Below are positions 38,885 through 50,196 of a DNA stretch of 64,000 nucleotides, one piece after another (position 1 is the stretch's first letter; every line of letters starts with the position of its first letter). Both the position numbers and the translations under genes were made by a program. The notes below the pieces were generated by a model. It was not told the DNA's origin. It did not search any database and worked only from the letters and a program-made list of their open reading frames with translations. This DNA comes from Chrysomallon squamiferum (lineage: Eukaryota > Mollusca > Gastropoda > Neomphalida > Peltospiridae): the NCBI GenBank assembly GCA_012295275.1, contig CM022671.1, forward strand, positions 6,169,065 through 6,233,064, given 5' to 3'.

Positions 38885-41012
38885 CACACAATGGCGTCAC
38901 TGAATACACTCCAGACTGCCAGTTAGATTCTTGCGACTGGGATACGCTGTTTTCCCTTAGTGTGGAGTGACATCTCGGTTTTAAAACCTGCAAAACATTC
39001 TTCCAGAACTGTTCAGTGGCCGCAGATTCGGCGGGATATTCAATGTAATTCCCTTCGGAAAGAATATCAAACAAAACATTGTTCATGTGCTTCAGGTCGA
39101 TGTTGCCCACCTTTATGTAGATGAGAGATCCTTCTTCGCGAGAACCCACGTGTTTTATTATCAAGTTCAGAGTGAACATGCTCCAGTCGTCCATGGCTAA
39201 ATTGTCAGTTAACAGAACAATAAAACGTCTGCTAGTACGAATAGTTTGCATAATGCAGTCCACTTTGTATGCACCAGGTACAAATTCTCTCTGGTGTAAA
39301 CACAGAGACAAATTTTCCTCGTTTTCCAGTTTGGGCAGAAGTTTGTTTACAACCCATGTGATATCGTCATCAGAATAACACAAAAATGCGTCATATGTGA
39401 ATACATTGCTTATTGGCTGATATCTTGCTTGACGCAGAAGAAAGATGAAATAGCGGAAGTGCCATCTGAAATGGTACAAAACGGAGCCGATGATAAGAAG
39501 TATAAGAAAGAAAACGGAGGCAAAAATTATGATGAGAGAAACTGTAGATGCAAGCAGACATTTTTGTATTCCCATTGTTTTTGCAAAATCTGTCAAGTTT
39601 TTACCGTTCTGAGAATTAGGGCTTGCACACTTGTATTCCTCTGTGGATTTCTTAAATATCTTGTTGTATCTGTCATCCGAGAACACCTGCAGAAACCAGA
39701 GCAGCTCGCACGTGCAGGCAAAGGGGTTGTAGCCCAAATCAATGGTGTCGATATCCTCAAAGTTTTCTGGCAGTGAAAATTTGTTGATGATGGGTATCTC
39801 GTTATCATGTAAGTTAATATATTGGATATTTGGAGGGAAATTGTTGCCGTGTAAATGAGTGATTTCGTTGCTGGCAATGCGGAGGCGAGTTAAGTGGGGA
39901 AAAGATAAGTTTGGGAAGAAACGAAGTATGTTGTCACTGAGACCAAGATACTGCAGTGTGTTCCACATTGGCTGAAACAGTGAGGAGAAGTAAGTCGAGT
40001 TTGTTTCTGTCATTATGTTGCCACTGAGTTCCAAATTCTTGATATTGCTGCATCCGTGAAAAGCTTTTGACGATATCTGACCCTCAAAACGTATTTCGCT
40101 GTTCTTCATTGATATGGTTTGCACGTGACTGTTGTTGATAGCGTAAGCGTCGATCCGTTTTAAATCACTGATAAGGTTCATCTGCAGTTCGTTTAATTTC
40201 GACAAACAAAAAAATGTATTGTTGTGAATTGTTCTGATTGGGTTTAGCGATAAATGCAGATAGGAAAGATTTGGAGCACAGCAGAACAGATAATGTTTTA
40301 CGTATTTGAAATTATTTTCCACCAGTTCCAGTCTCTTCAGGGCGGATATAGAAATGTTTTCGTAGCAGAACAAAGAGAGACTGTTGAAGTTGAGTACGAG
40401 GGTTGTCACTGTCATGTCACTCACCAGCGTGAGATTATAAATGAAATTTTTACTCAGGTCAAGGTAAGACAGATGACGAAGAGGACGGAACACAGACATA
40501 TTAATTTTTTGAAAGTTATTGAAACCCATATTTAGTTTCTGAATGCCGGACTGGTTAAGATTGACGAAGAAGTCTTCTTTGATGCCATTCAAAAGAAGTC
40601 CGTACAAACTCAGGTGTTTAAACTTTGGACGATTCAGGGACTGAAAAGCTTTTTGCAAATCGGATTTATATATATCGTTTCGATCCAAAATTAATATCTT
40701 TAGAGACGTTAGACTTGTGAAAGCATTACTGGACACGTGAGTGATATGATTTTCAGAGATGTTAAGAAATGTGATGTTGTATCGAGGAAACGCTATCACT
40801 TGGAAAGTTTCACTGGTTAGATTTCCCAGATTGTTATTTCCAAACTCGAGATCTGTAACGGTTGAAGGAAGATCTCTCGGTATGGAAGTCAGGCCTCTGT
40901 TTGAACAGTCAGCGTGCGTACCATACCAGTGCAGCTTACATTTTCTTTCCCTTGTAGCAGCTGCACATGTCACCCACAACAAAAGACACAGCCTGATTAC
41001 AGTGTACCGCAT
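38880..41012 (-). CDS. Toll-like receptor TLR-C3
   Basis: Complete intronless 710-residue receptor, colinear with C1 and C2: signal peptide, LRRNT, LRRs, LRRCT (429-485), membrane segment (about 489-513), RWHFRY juxtamembrane motif and TIR (about 538-678). Box 2 is REFVPGA as in C1. It shares the LISDL ectodomain variant and RQARYQP with C2, but HITHVS, ALKRLELVENN and SPNSQ with C1. Private changes include YSDDD in box 1 (YSGDD in the others), SNVFTYDAF and DILSEGN. This mosaic of shared variants suggests exchange between copies. The proximal 5' exon of units 1 and 2 is missing upstream; the distal exon is kept. Confidence 0.95.
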   Translation of the reverse strand: MRYTVIRLCLLLWVTCAAATRERKCKLHWYGTHADCSNRGLTSIPRDLPSTVTDLEFGNNNLGNLTSETFQVIAFPRYNITFLNISENHITHVSSNAFTSLTSLKILILDRNDIYKSDLQKAFQSLNRPKFKHLSLYGLLLNGIKEDFFVNLNQSGIQKLNMGFNNFQKINMSVFRPLRHLSYLDLSKNFIYNLTLVSDMTVTTLVLNFNSLSLFCYENISISALKRLELVENNFKYVKHYLFCCAPNLSYLHLSLNPIRTIHNNTFFCLSKLNELQMNLISDLKRIDAYAINNSHVQTISMKNSEIRFEGQISSKAFHGCSNIKNLELSGNIMTETNSTYFSSLFQPMWNTLQYLGLSDNILRFFPNLSFPHLTRLRIASNEITHLHGNNFPPNIQYINLHDNEIPIINKFSLPENFEDIDTIDLGYNPFACTCELLWFLQVFSDDRYNKIFKKSTEEYKCASPNSQNGKNLTDFAKTMGIQKCLLASTVSLIIIFASVFFLILLIIGSVLYHFRWHFRYFIFLLRQARYQPISNVFTYDAFLCYSDDDITWVVNKLLPKLENEENLSLCLHQREFVPGAYKVDCIMQTIRTSRRFIVLLTDNLAMDDWSMFTLNLIIKHVGSREEGSLIYIKVGNIDLKHMNNVLFDILSEGNYIEYPAESAATEQFWKNVLQVLKPRCHSTLRENSVSQSQESNWQSGVYSVTPLCE

Positions 41013-41205
41013 GACTGTACAGCTAATATTACAAGTAGTTTTATATGTTTACTTTATAAACTTCTCTCAGCATTTGCTGGTGTGAATTTTCCTGTTTCAA
41101 ACGTCTGTTTCCCACTTTCAAGCAGAAAGAAAATAATGTTCTGGTTTTTTTTTTCTTATTCTGTGGTAAAAAAAAATAATAATAATAAATAAATAAATAC
41201 ATTTG

Positions 41206-41209
<4 letters not shown>

Positions 41210-41242
<33 letters not shown>

Positions 41243-41243
41243 A
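41210..41243. repeat. (TA)n(GA)n microsatellite 5' of TLR-C3
   Basis: Short remnant of the compound tract seen in units 1 and 2. The deleted proximal exon would lie just beyond it. Confidence 0.9.
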
Positions 41244-41441
41244 AAAAATAGATTTAATAAATTAAAAACTTATTTAAAAAAAACACTTAAAAAAAAATGA
41301 AAAAATGAAAAAATAAATAAATAAATAAATAAATAAATAAAAGGAAATTAAAAGTAAATTAAAATTAAATTAAAATTAAATTAAAAATAATTTAGAAAAT
41401 AAAATAATTCTAAATAAATAAATAAATAAACACAGAAGTAC

Positions 41442-41590
41442 CTTGTGTAAAGATCCTGTCGCCAGTAACCGTGTACACACCTCTCGTGAATGACACAAAA
41501 CCCGTTTTAACGAGTTCACAATGTATTGAGGACACAAACACGGTATTCGCGATATTTTGACACAGTATCCGATATGTTTCTGTAAGAACA
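41442..41590 (-). other. Probable non-coding 5' exon of TLR-C3, distal
   Basis: Equivalent of 26516-26674 with the CAAG|GTACTT donor and TTCTTACAG upstream. It is the only recognisable leader exon in unit 3. Confidence 0.4.
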
Positions 41591-41949
41591 ATATTCACTT
41601 TTATTTTCATACAGTTTATGCACATCTAGGTGTTAACAAACTGTGTCGCAAAATGGCTTCCAACTTTACCTTTCCGAAACTACCTTGCTCACAACCGGAA
41701 ATATGTTCTTACCCTTAAGAGTAAGTACCCTTAAAAGTAAAATATAACAGAAAAAAAATCCGGGTCAGTATCAAAATCGCATTATCTCGAATATGTAGTT
41801 GTATGAATAAGGCACATACATGTTTAAACAAACTTATTTACTAGGGAACTGTCTGTTATTAATAGAACTCTATTTCCGAATCGACATCCGTAATATCAGT
41901 TTTTTGTCATGAGAAGCGAAAGCATTGTCTGTGTCTGTATGTATGTCTC

Positions 41950-41955
<6 letters not shown>

Positions 41956-42006
<51 letters not shown>
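41956..42006. repeat. (TG)n microsatellite in unit 3
   Basis: Uninterrupted (TG)n, the longest of the three unit equivalents. Confidence 0.95.
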
Positions 42007-42009
<3 letters not shown>

Positions 42010-43397
42010 TGAACCCGTTGCATTTCATGTAAACTTTTAACAATGCACTGAAGTGAAAACACACACATGAAGACTGGAGGAAAACTAACAGATAAATCTA
42101 ATGTATTTCTTTTTGAAAATGTCTTTCATTAACTTACACGTAAGTAAAATATTTATTAAAATCTTTATTACAACCTAATTTACAAATAAACGTATGCAAA
42201 CCGATTCAGAAAATGAGATTATCGTGATATTAGCTTTGTGAAGTTTTTGATCATACAATTATTTCAAAGGATATAACATTTCCTTTTATGTTGTTTTTTT
42301 TGGGGGGAAGGGGGTTGTTTTATTCTTTCTCATTCAGGTTGCATGAAGTGAATTTATACGTTGTAGTACGAACTGTTGTGTAATCTCTGTCTATTTAGTA
42401 AAATAAATAAATAAATAAATAAATAAATAAAATAATAATAAAAGAAGAAGAAGAAGAAGAAACAAGGTAGATAAAAATAATTATTTTGTTTAATGACACA
42501 ACATATTTTTAATAAAGGGTTATATTAACGTCATATTCTGATAAAGAAAACGCTGAAGATAACTTTTTTATTATTTTCTTCAGTTAGCTGCTGCAAGTAA
42601 TCTTTTAAATGTGCAAATATGTATTAGATGCCATGGTCTTTATTATTTCATTTTTAGAGCAACTAGCTAGAACGAGAAATAGACCGACAGTCCTAATCCC
42701 AGAGATCGTACAAAAATCTATTGCAGATTAGATCAGATATGAGCTAAATTATTTCCCGATAATAAATAAATAAATGTAAAATAAAATACGTACAAAAGTT
42801 AATAACCAGTATAAACATAATTCACTGTTGGATGACAGTTGGTATGAATTACAGCCGGATTTAAGTAATATTACATAATTAATATTATTATTAATAAATA
42901 ACATCTGATACAAAACAAGTTATTTGACAGTAGGTATATGTATTCTTTGTAAAATGTACATTTAAATGTAAAACGTTTTTCACGAATGAGCTCAAAACTG
43001 CAAGTTTGTTGTTTTTATTGTTTTAATGGGTTTTTTTTTTTTTTTTTTGGTTGGGAGAGGTTTGTTGTTTGTTTTGTTTGTTAGTTGGGTTATTTTGTGT
43101 GTGACATTTTTGTTCTCTTTTTTCTTCCTTTCATTCTTTTTTTTTTTTTTTCCCCTGAAAGTAAGTGGCCATGTTTGTGAAAATCTATCCATAATTATCT
43201 AGACAAGCTAAATGATTGATTCTAGGTTACGCAAGTATAAACCTACTACTAGAACTTGACTCTGATACACTGTCAGATTTAAAACTATTTTAGTGACACT
43301 CAGATTCATTATGTTTTATAATGGACATTTCCAACTGGAGAAAGTAACAAAAACAGAGTGTAAAATCTTTATGGTGGTAATAATCAGGAACTATAAC

Positions 43398-43398
<1 letters not shown>

Positions 43399-43440
<42 letters not shown>
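43399..43440. repeat. (TAA)n at the right edge of the tandem array
   Basis: Pure TAA array that ends the homology of unit 3. Confidence 0.9.
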
Positions 43441-43862
43441 TGTAATAATAACAAAACAACAGCAGCAATAATGCAACAATAACAGCAGCAGCAGCATCCA
43501 CAACAGAACATTAATAATAGTAACAAACAACAACAGAAATATTAATAATAGCACTGACAATGAAAACACTTAGTGTTACGAGATATCACACATATTCGAA
43601 TTTCCCCGAGTTTCATACAGTTATTCGTAGAATTCCCCAAACTGTTCGATTTTCAATACGAAACAGACGTCATAAAGTGATTTATTACGTTATATAATTC
43701 GAACAAAACAGACTGTACGTGATGCACGCTTCAGTTATATAAAACTAAAACATCCATTACGTGGTGTACGAATAACTGCTGACACTGAAGAACGCAGAGT
43801 CAATTAACCCTGATGGCTATAAAAAAAAAAAAAAAAAAATGAAATTAAAATAACATGTTTAG

Positions 43863-43899
<37 letters not shown>

Positions 43900-43954
43900 T
43901 CGTTTCGTACTCCAGTTCTGAATTCCGGTCATTTCGGAAACTCAACAGGCTGAT
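43441..43954. other. 3' region of the uncharacterised minus-strand gene
   Basis: Contains CAA/CAG-rich sequence (43450-43540), non-repetitive DNA, poly-A (43820-43838) and (TAA)n (43868-43900). The 3' UTR of the gene ending at 43955 must begin here. No further gene is seen. Confidence 0.45.
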
Positions 43955-44266
43955 TTATAACGTCTCCTCTTCCTTATCGAGATCCTCTGCTTTGAAGATA
44001 CTTGACCTCTGCATGACCTCGTGAAGGGACGCAAGGTTCTTGACGCTGTAACCACGGCAACTGGGTGGTGCCGGAACATACTGAACCTGGTCTGCGGCGA
44101 AACTGCGTTTCCGCCCGATGTTCAGCGATTTTGGAGCTCGGTCGTCACGTGACTGGTAAGCGCGTGACGGCGCGTCTAGTGACGGAAGTAATATACTTGA
44201 CGACTTCCGACGAGATATACTCGAAGTTGTATGTGCTCGTGTAGCAAATTGATCGTCGCCGCCAGG
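43955..44266 (-). CDS. Uncharacterised Ser/basic protein, terminal exon
   Basis: Terminal coding exon of 103 codons plus TAA, preceded by a clean acceptor (TTTTAATTTTAG) at 44267-44268. It opens with PGGDDQFATR and is rich in Ser, Arg and Lys, with basophilic-kinase-type motifs ISRRKSSS and GRKRSF. It ends in an acidic tail (KAEDLDKEEETL). Its frame joins in phase 0 to the codon TGG that ends the upstream exon at 45564. G+C is clearly above that of surrounding DNA, as expected for a real exon. I recognise no domain and assign no function. The predicted region is largely disordered. The exon is supported by splice sites, phase agreement and composition, not by homology. Confidence 0.65.
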   Translation of the reverse strand, partial: PGGDDQFATRAHTTSSISRRKSSSILLPSLDAPSRAYQSRDDRAPKSLNIGRKRSFAADQVQYVPAPPSCRGYSVKNLASLHEVMQRSSIFKAEDLDKEEETL

Positions 44267-44825
44267 CTAAAATTAAAATTAAACAACAGTAAAATCGTTT
44301 TTGTTATTTATCACTTACCTAGCTTTCTTTTATTTTACTTTCTTCTTCTTCTTCTTCTTCTTCTTCTTCTTCTTCTTCACAGATTGTCAGTGAAAATTTG
44401 AAATAAGTGTATTAATTTTCAAAACATGACAAAATAAGAGATACAGAGAAACAGAGAATGAGGCATACGCACACTTTCACACACGTACGCACACACAAAT
44501 ATAGTCAAACACAAATACACGCAAAGCGAAGAAGACAAAGAGACACACAGAAAAGTACAAGTTATTTCAAATTAAGTATAGAACTATTTCTAAGTTGTCA
44601 CTCGTTGTAACTGTGTTTTGTGTGTATGTGCGTGTATATGGGTATGTATGTATATCTGAGTGTATGTGCGCACGTATATTTCTGTGTATTCAAAAGTTAA
44701 ACAGTTTGTTCAATTTTGTCTCTGATTTGGGGCCTTAATTCTTTCACTGACTATACCTAATATTTATTTTCTGCATGTTCTGTACTTTCGTGATCCTTTT
44801 TTATTTATTTATATATATATATCTA

Positions 44826-44864
<39 letters not shown>

Positions 44865-45172
44865 ATATATATATATATAGTTGGGAGGTTTTGGTGGGGG
44901 AAGATAAGAAGAATGTCGGTCTTTTTTCTCTCTTTTTCTTTTATTTCTTTATTATTGTTGTTGTTTCCTCGCATATCTTGATTTAACTGAGGGAAAAATA
45001 CATGTAAACCTGTATGTAAGGTGCTCCTGTCTAGCTTATTGTATATTAACTACTGGGTTTATAAGCGAGTGAGATTATTATACAAAAACATCTAGAGACG
45101 AGATTACAAAGCATAAAAACATGTATGCGATAATCTAAGCTTATCCTTTATTTCTTTCTTCGTTTATCTTAC

Positions 45173-45221
<49 letters not shown>

Positions 45222-45563
45222 CATATTAGTTTCAGCATGATTTCATGCTTAATTTATGTATGCATGTGTGTATTTATTTCATATAATTGATCGCACCTCA
45301 TTTATTAAAATTATCAGTTACTCAATTACTCCGAAAAAGTACACATGATGTATGTGTGACGATTAAATTCACAGTAGGTCTGTGTGATATCATTTTTTTG
45401 ATGTTTTGGTGGGGGGGGTAATTGTTTTTGTTTGTTTGTTGTTGTTGTTTTGATTGAATGAAGAATCCATTTTGAGAAGAAAAAAAAAATAATAAGGGAA
45501 GGGGAAATTTTTTTAAAACCAACTGAAAATAAAGCATATAATGATAAAAATTAATTCACTTAC
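44267..45563 (-). other. Intron of the uncharacterised gene
   Basis: GT (45562-45563) to AG (44267-44268) on the minus strand, about 1.3 kb. It contains (CTT)n at about 44343-44379, (TA)n at 44811-44880 and (CT)n at 45174-45219. Confidence 0.6.
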
Positions 45564-46233
45564 CCAGATTATCCCGGGTTCCACTCCATTCGGCGTTATT
45601 CCGTCCTCTGAATGAACGGTTCTTGGTGACAACAAACTGGTATCGCTGCTCCTCCGCGGGTTTCTCTTTGCATTCAGTGTACTGGAATGCACGTGAAGGT
45701 AATTACTCAGCCCCGGGGTCTGAAGCATGTGTTTCCCCTGCTGCACCTAATTCACTGTGGTGTCGAGACGAGTTGAATTCAGAAACCTTTCGTCGAAATT
45801 CGTTTGTATACTGATTAACACCTTTAGGATAAACTTTACTACCATTCCTGCCATCGTCTTTTATGTGCGAATAGCTCACCTTGCTTTCTGGAATTAAGTT
45901 TAAGTTCGTGATTGCAATGTCTGTGTAAGATCGTTCAAATGTCGGCTGTTCGCCTCTCGCGACTATAGTATTGGATTGGCGAAATTTATTCGGCAGTATT
46001 TGATACCCCGTTGTCAAATGAGTGTCCGTGTTTAGATGCAGTGCTGGCTTCGTCGAGCAGGTTGCAGTGGACGGCTTAGTTTTCGCTAGCTCTGAGTAAA
46101 TAAGTTTTGTCTCGCTGTCTATCATTTCCAATGAACGTTTGCGCTGAGTTTCTATTTCTTCTAACTTTAATTTCAGTTCATGTTTCATTGTATTCATGCG
46201 CTGCTTGTTTCCAGCGGAGAGCTCAGAAAGCAT
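45564..46233 (-). CDS. Uncharacterised coiled-coil protein, 5' coding exon (frameshifted)
   Basis: Likely starts at ATG 46233 (A at -3), giving MLSELSAGNKQRMNTMK. The open frame continues upstream to a GTG at 46281, but that extension is poly-T-derived. Residues about 10-50 are heptad-like and charged (KLKLEEIETQRKRSLEMI), so probably a short coiled coil. The rest is polar and low in order. The frame stops at 45703, while a second frame open from 45746 carries on to the donor CTGG|GTAAGT at 45564. The two overlap by 44 bases containing CCCCGGGG (45711-45718). Removing one base there makes a single 223-codon exon that joins the terminal exon in phase, about 326 residues in all. Either an assembly indel or a genuine break explains this. 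No family is recognised. It is divergent from the SH2B gene. Confidence 0.6.
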
Positions 46234-46869
46234 TTTGAATGCAGATTTGGAAAAAAAAATTAATAATTTCTTTTTAACCACAACTTTCCTTAATATTCAT
46301 CCGAAATATTCCAAAAGAAATAATTTACATAATTTGGTGATTTTCGATGTGTATTTTTTACGATCCTTTCCGTCTGTCAGCGAGCCATGAATTAGTGCCA
46401 CGACGAACCTCGGAGATTAAATGTTGTTAATCGAGACTTTATATTGGATAATAATTTTATCGTCATTTGCCGCAACGAACTACAAATCACTGTTACGTTT
46501 GTTTGACGCCAATCGTATTTTTGCTTTCTTTTCTTTCCCTTTTTTTATTTTATTATTATTATGTTGTTGGTTTTTTTACTTTCCATAATATTTATTGATT
46601 AACCCACATTTTATTTCCTTGTATTTTCGAGCAGAAACGAAAATGCCATTATCACGATTTAGCTTTTAAGCGACATCTGAACAATGGTTGAATTGCATTT
46701 ACTCTTTTACGATGATGTTTGCTGTTTTATTAACTAATCGCTATTGTCACTGGACAATTGATATTTGGAGTGGAACTAGTCGCTTGTAAGCACCAACAGT
46801 GACTGCTAATTACTCGATCAGATTTGATGTGTTCAGTATTGATACTTAGCTATATGTTGATTTAATTCT
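46234..46869. other. Upstream region of the uncharacterised gene
   Basis: Non-repetitive DNA that should contain the 5' UTR and promoter of the minus-strand gene. No clear TATA box or upstream exon is identified. Confidence 0.4.
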
Positions 46870-46974
46870 ATTTATGTTTGTTCATTTTTTCTTCATTAAT
46901 TTCAGTAACATGCTCATTCATCTTGTTTTGTCAACAACAACAAAACAAAAAAAACAAAAAACCGCACACGTATA

Positions 46975-47225
46975 TAACACAAACATTCAAACATACACAT
47001 GCATCCCTACATATATACTTATATATGTATTTGCTTACATACGTACAGGCATAGTCATATATGCATATACACACACATACACATACTATTTAATTCAAAC
47101 ATATACACACACACATACAACCGTTCATACATATACATGTATATACATATATACATACACTCATACATACATACATTCATATATAGATACATACATACAT
47201 ATGCATGTACACATTAAAAAAAAAC
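46975..47225. repeat. (CATA)n-type microsatellite complex
   Basis: Imperfect ACATA/CATACA repeats produce artefactual Thr/His/Tyr/Ile ORFs. Confidence 0.85.
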
Positions 47226-47730
47226 AAAAAACTATATAATATACAGATATATGTACAAAGTAGGCGTGTTTAGTATATATAATTCACAGCCATCTTCAAT
47301 TACCCAATCAGAACCACCTGGATTTCTCACTTAACATGCTATAAGAATTTGTTACCGAAATAAAACACGCATAACGCACACATACGCGTGTTTCTGTAAC
47401 ATATTAGCTTCATATTAACAAAAATTGCAAGGATTAGGTCAAGTATAAAATAACCGTTAATCTAAACGGATTAAGCGGCGCTGGGATTCGCTGATAATCT
47501 CGCGGGTTCAAACATTTTTATTCGCCGGGTATAATGTCATAACTGAAGAAAAACAGTTTTAAATTAAGCGCATTAACTGCAAATACGCGATTAATACGAG
47601 TTTATGTCAACTTTGCTCAGTGAGATTAAGTGTGGGACAGGCCGAGGAAACTGATATTTGTGTAAATGTTTTCTGTAAGTCTGATGTGTCTGCTTTAATC
47701 TGGTTTATTTTACACTGGTGGTGTACTGAG

Positions 47731-47733
<3 letters not shown>
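47226..47733. other. Gene-free spacer with a tRNA-like scrap
   Basis: Non-repetitive spacer. At about 47465-47520 ATTAAGCGGCGCT and, about 30 bp later, GCGGGTTCAAAC resemble Pol III A and B boxes. The acceptor and T stems do not pair, so it is not a functional tRNA. Confidence 0.35.

Positions 47734-47788
<55 letters not shown>
47734..47788. repeat. (TC)n microsatellite
   Basis: Uninterrupted (TC)n directly abutting the dispersed repeat. It mirrors the (GA)n next to the copy at 10519-10778. Confidence 0.95.
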
Positions 47789-47796
<8 letters not shown>

Positions 47797-48066
47797 TTGT
47801 GTGTCACTGTGTGACTGTGGTTTGTGTTTTTGTATCTATGTATCTAAAGATATATATATATATATATATGTGGATGTTTTTGTGTGAGTTTATATTTAAA
47901 GTTTAGATCTGATTAATTAAACTGTTATTTACGAGAATACATATACATATCTCTGATCTCTTTGAGGAGACGGTTTTTTATGATATAAAACTTACAAACT
48001 TACTTACTGGCATATCTACAGTACTGGTTCTAAATAACAGAACTGTTAATCGGTGAAACATTACTT
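47789..48066 (-). repeat. Dispersed repeat, inverted copy
   Basis: The reverse complement matches 10519-10778 with few differences over its whole non-microsatellite length: ACAGTTCTGTTATTTAGAAC, then TCTCCTCAAAGAGATCAGAG, then AACAGTTTAATTAATCAG. It is opposite in orientation to the copy left of the TLR cluster. Confidence 0.8.
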
Positions 48067-48173
48067 ACAAACGTTACATATTCATACTTGTATATCTGTA
48101 TACAAGCATACATATATATATATACACAGATACAAACATATCTATCTGTATGTATGTATGTATATATATATAT

Positions 48174-48180
48174 GAGAGAG

Positions 48181-48255
<75 letters not shown>
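48174..48255. repeat. (GA)n microsatellite
   Basis: (AG)n with one early interruption, 3' of the inverted dispersed repeat. Confidence 0.95.
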
Positions 48256-48257
<2 letters not shown>

Positions 48258-49136
48258 AGTATAAATATGCATGCATATTTATATGCCTGTGTTTGCATAT
48301 GTATGTGGAAACATATCAGTGTCTAAATGTATGCAAGTATGTGAAAATAATTATCTGTGTGTTTGTGTGTATATGCATGCATGTATGTGTAGTGTTTGTA
48401 TGCATATATAGAGTGTGTTTTAAGTATGAGGGTATGTATGTATATGTATACGATTATGTAATCTCCAATTTTGTTAACTGGATTTTTAAAAATAATTCCA
48501 TACTCTTTTCCGTGTGATTTTCAAGAGTTATAATCCTTTGATTTGCTTGTTAAAAATATCGTATCAGACTGAGTACAAGGCAGCTTTCGAATTTAATTTT
48601 GATCAGTAATTTGTTTAGTACATTTGTTAGAGAGCACTGGCCTTATAAACACTGACAATTAATTATTTTATTTTATTTTATTTTATTTTATTTACTTATC
48701 TGACAACTTACTTACTTATTTACTCACTTATTTTGTATTTCTAATATTTCAATGTTTTTTTTAAAATTTTTTTTTTTTAATTATTATTACGATTTAGAGT
48801 ATTAGCAAGACAATAGAGATGAACTTTAATCGTCGTTTTGAATGACATATTAAACACGAATATTATAAAGTGTGTCATCTCCTTTTTAATTGTAAGCATT
48901 TTGTGTCAGATTCTACATTTCACTGTCTTTCTCTCTTCCTCACACATATACGCAAACACAGAGACACGTAAACACACATATAAACACACATATTTACATG
49001 CACAGAGAGACACGTATGTACACAATGCATATAATTTGTGTGTATATATACGTATGAGGAGGTGTATTTCTCTGTGCACGTGTGTTACATATATACATAA
49101 ATTTTTTAAACTACTGTCAAATAAATGACTATTTGG
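48256..49136. other. Gene-free spacer
   Basis: TATG/TG-rich low-complexity DNA at 48290-48450, (TTTTA)n near 48665-48690, then AT-rich non-repetitive DNA. No gene is seen. Confidence 0.45.
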
Positions 49137-49140
49137 GGTT

Positions 49141-49180
<40 letters not shown>

Positions 49181-49190
49181 TTCATTTAGG
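49137..49190. repeat. (TTTA)n microsatellite
   Basis: TTTA/TTAT array of about 45 bp. Confidence 0.9.
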
Positions 49191-49853
49191 TAGTTAGTTA
49201 GTTAGTTATTTTATATATATTAAGAAAGGCTAAACGTTTGTAGCGATATAATACTTTGAATCTTTTATAAGAAAATATTCTGTTTAAAGACTCAGTGAAC
49301 ACATATTTTAATCTACCTTTGTTGTTGTTGTTGTTTTTTACTGATATTACGTTAAACACTACATAGTTAATTAGAAAAGAAACAAGTGTAGATGGACAGA
49401 AAAGAACTCTCCTGACCTACAACTCGCCACGGTGTGAAGGAGAATTAGCGTTCTTATGCTGAATATACGCCTTTATTTTATTTTATTTTATTTTTGTTAT
49501 TTATTTATTTATTTATTTATTTATTTTGTTAACCTGCTCAGAGAAGTAATGACGGCTCTTCATTGAGACATTCAGCTTTGTACGATATATTTGTGACTGA
49601 AGTATTAAAACGTATTTATTTATGTGGGCCAAAAAGACCTGATTTTGCGCAGTTACATGAAAACAGAAGCAACCCGAGAACTAAACTACGTCTGTCAAAT
49701 TTTAACTGCAGATAAAAACGGATAAAAGTTGTCATAGATATAAAATAAATATATTTTTTTTACGTTTTGTTTATGGTAATTAATATCAGTTGTCGTGTAA
49801 CTTTATAAATTTAAAAGACAAAAAATTACAATTATCTAATCGAATTAACTCCC

Positions 49854-49902
<49 letters not shown>

Positions 49903-50137
49903 TAGAGCATAAAAATATTACGTTGCAGAATAATCAATTTGCGAAAAACATGTATATAAATAATATACCTACGTATACTATAAATATTTGTTTTTAACGT
50001 CAGACGGCGCGATGTGCAGTGCGCAAACCAGGAAGTGAAAACATTCAACTAGGTGTTCGGGAAGTAGCATTCAATCTTCGATTTGCTGCTACTTGGAAAG
50101 CAGACGCATTACTGACTGACTCATAAACAAGCACGTA
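49191..50137. other. Upstream region of the SH2B gene
   Basis: Contains (TTTA)n at about 49497-49527 and (TAA)n at 49855-49902. The last 130 bp (50000-50137) is less AT-rich and probably holds the promoter and 5' UTR. No TATA box is evident. Confidence 0.45.
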
Positions 50138-50182
50138 ATGGATATGTTTAACAGAGTGATTTCTGTTGTAGTGCAATGTTAG
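50138..50182 (+). promoter_or_regulatory. Upstream ORF 1 of SH2B
   Basis: A 14-codon ORF (MDMFNRVISVVVQC) with G at -3 and G at +4. It ends 13 bases before the main start. It would lower translation of the main frame if included in the mRNA; the transcription start is unknown. Confidence 0.4.
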
Positions 50183-50196
50183 GACTAACTGTTTAA
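50176..50196 (+). promoter_or_regulatory. Upstream ORF 2 of SH2B, overlapping the main start
   Basis: Six codons (MLGLTV) whose TAA stop shares its last A with the main ATG (TAATG at 50194-50198). This arrangement permits termination-reinitiation. Confidence 0.4.

Larger units (their letters stand above)
36016..43440. repeat. Tandem segmental unit 3, carrying TLR-C3
   Basis: Third unit. It keeps the segment missing from unit 2 but lacks the proximal 5' exon found at 26204-26300 and 33786-33878. It ends in (TAA)n at 43399-43440. Beyond that, the sequence no longer matches the other units. Confidence 0.9.

Noticed and set aside
46234-46281. GTG-initiated 16-residue extension of the uncharacterised gene
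   Set aside because: Non-ATG start over a poly-T stretch; the ATG at 46233 has a better context.
47465-47520. Possible tRNA gene
   Set aside because: A- and B-box-like sequences and a 5-bp anticodon-type stem are present. However, position 33 is not T, and the T and acceptor stems do not pair. At best it is a decayed SINE head.
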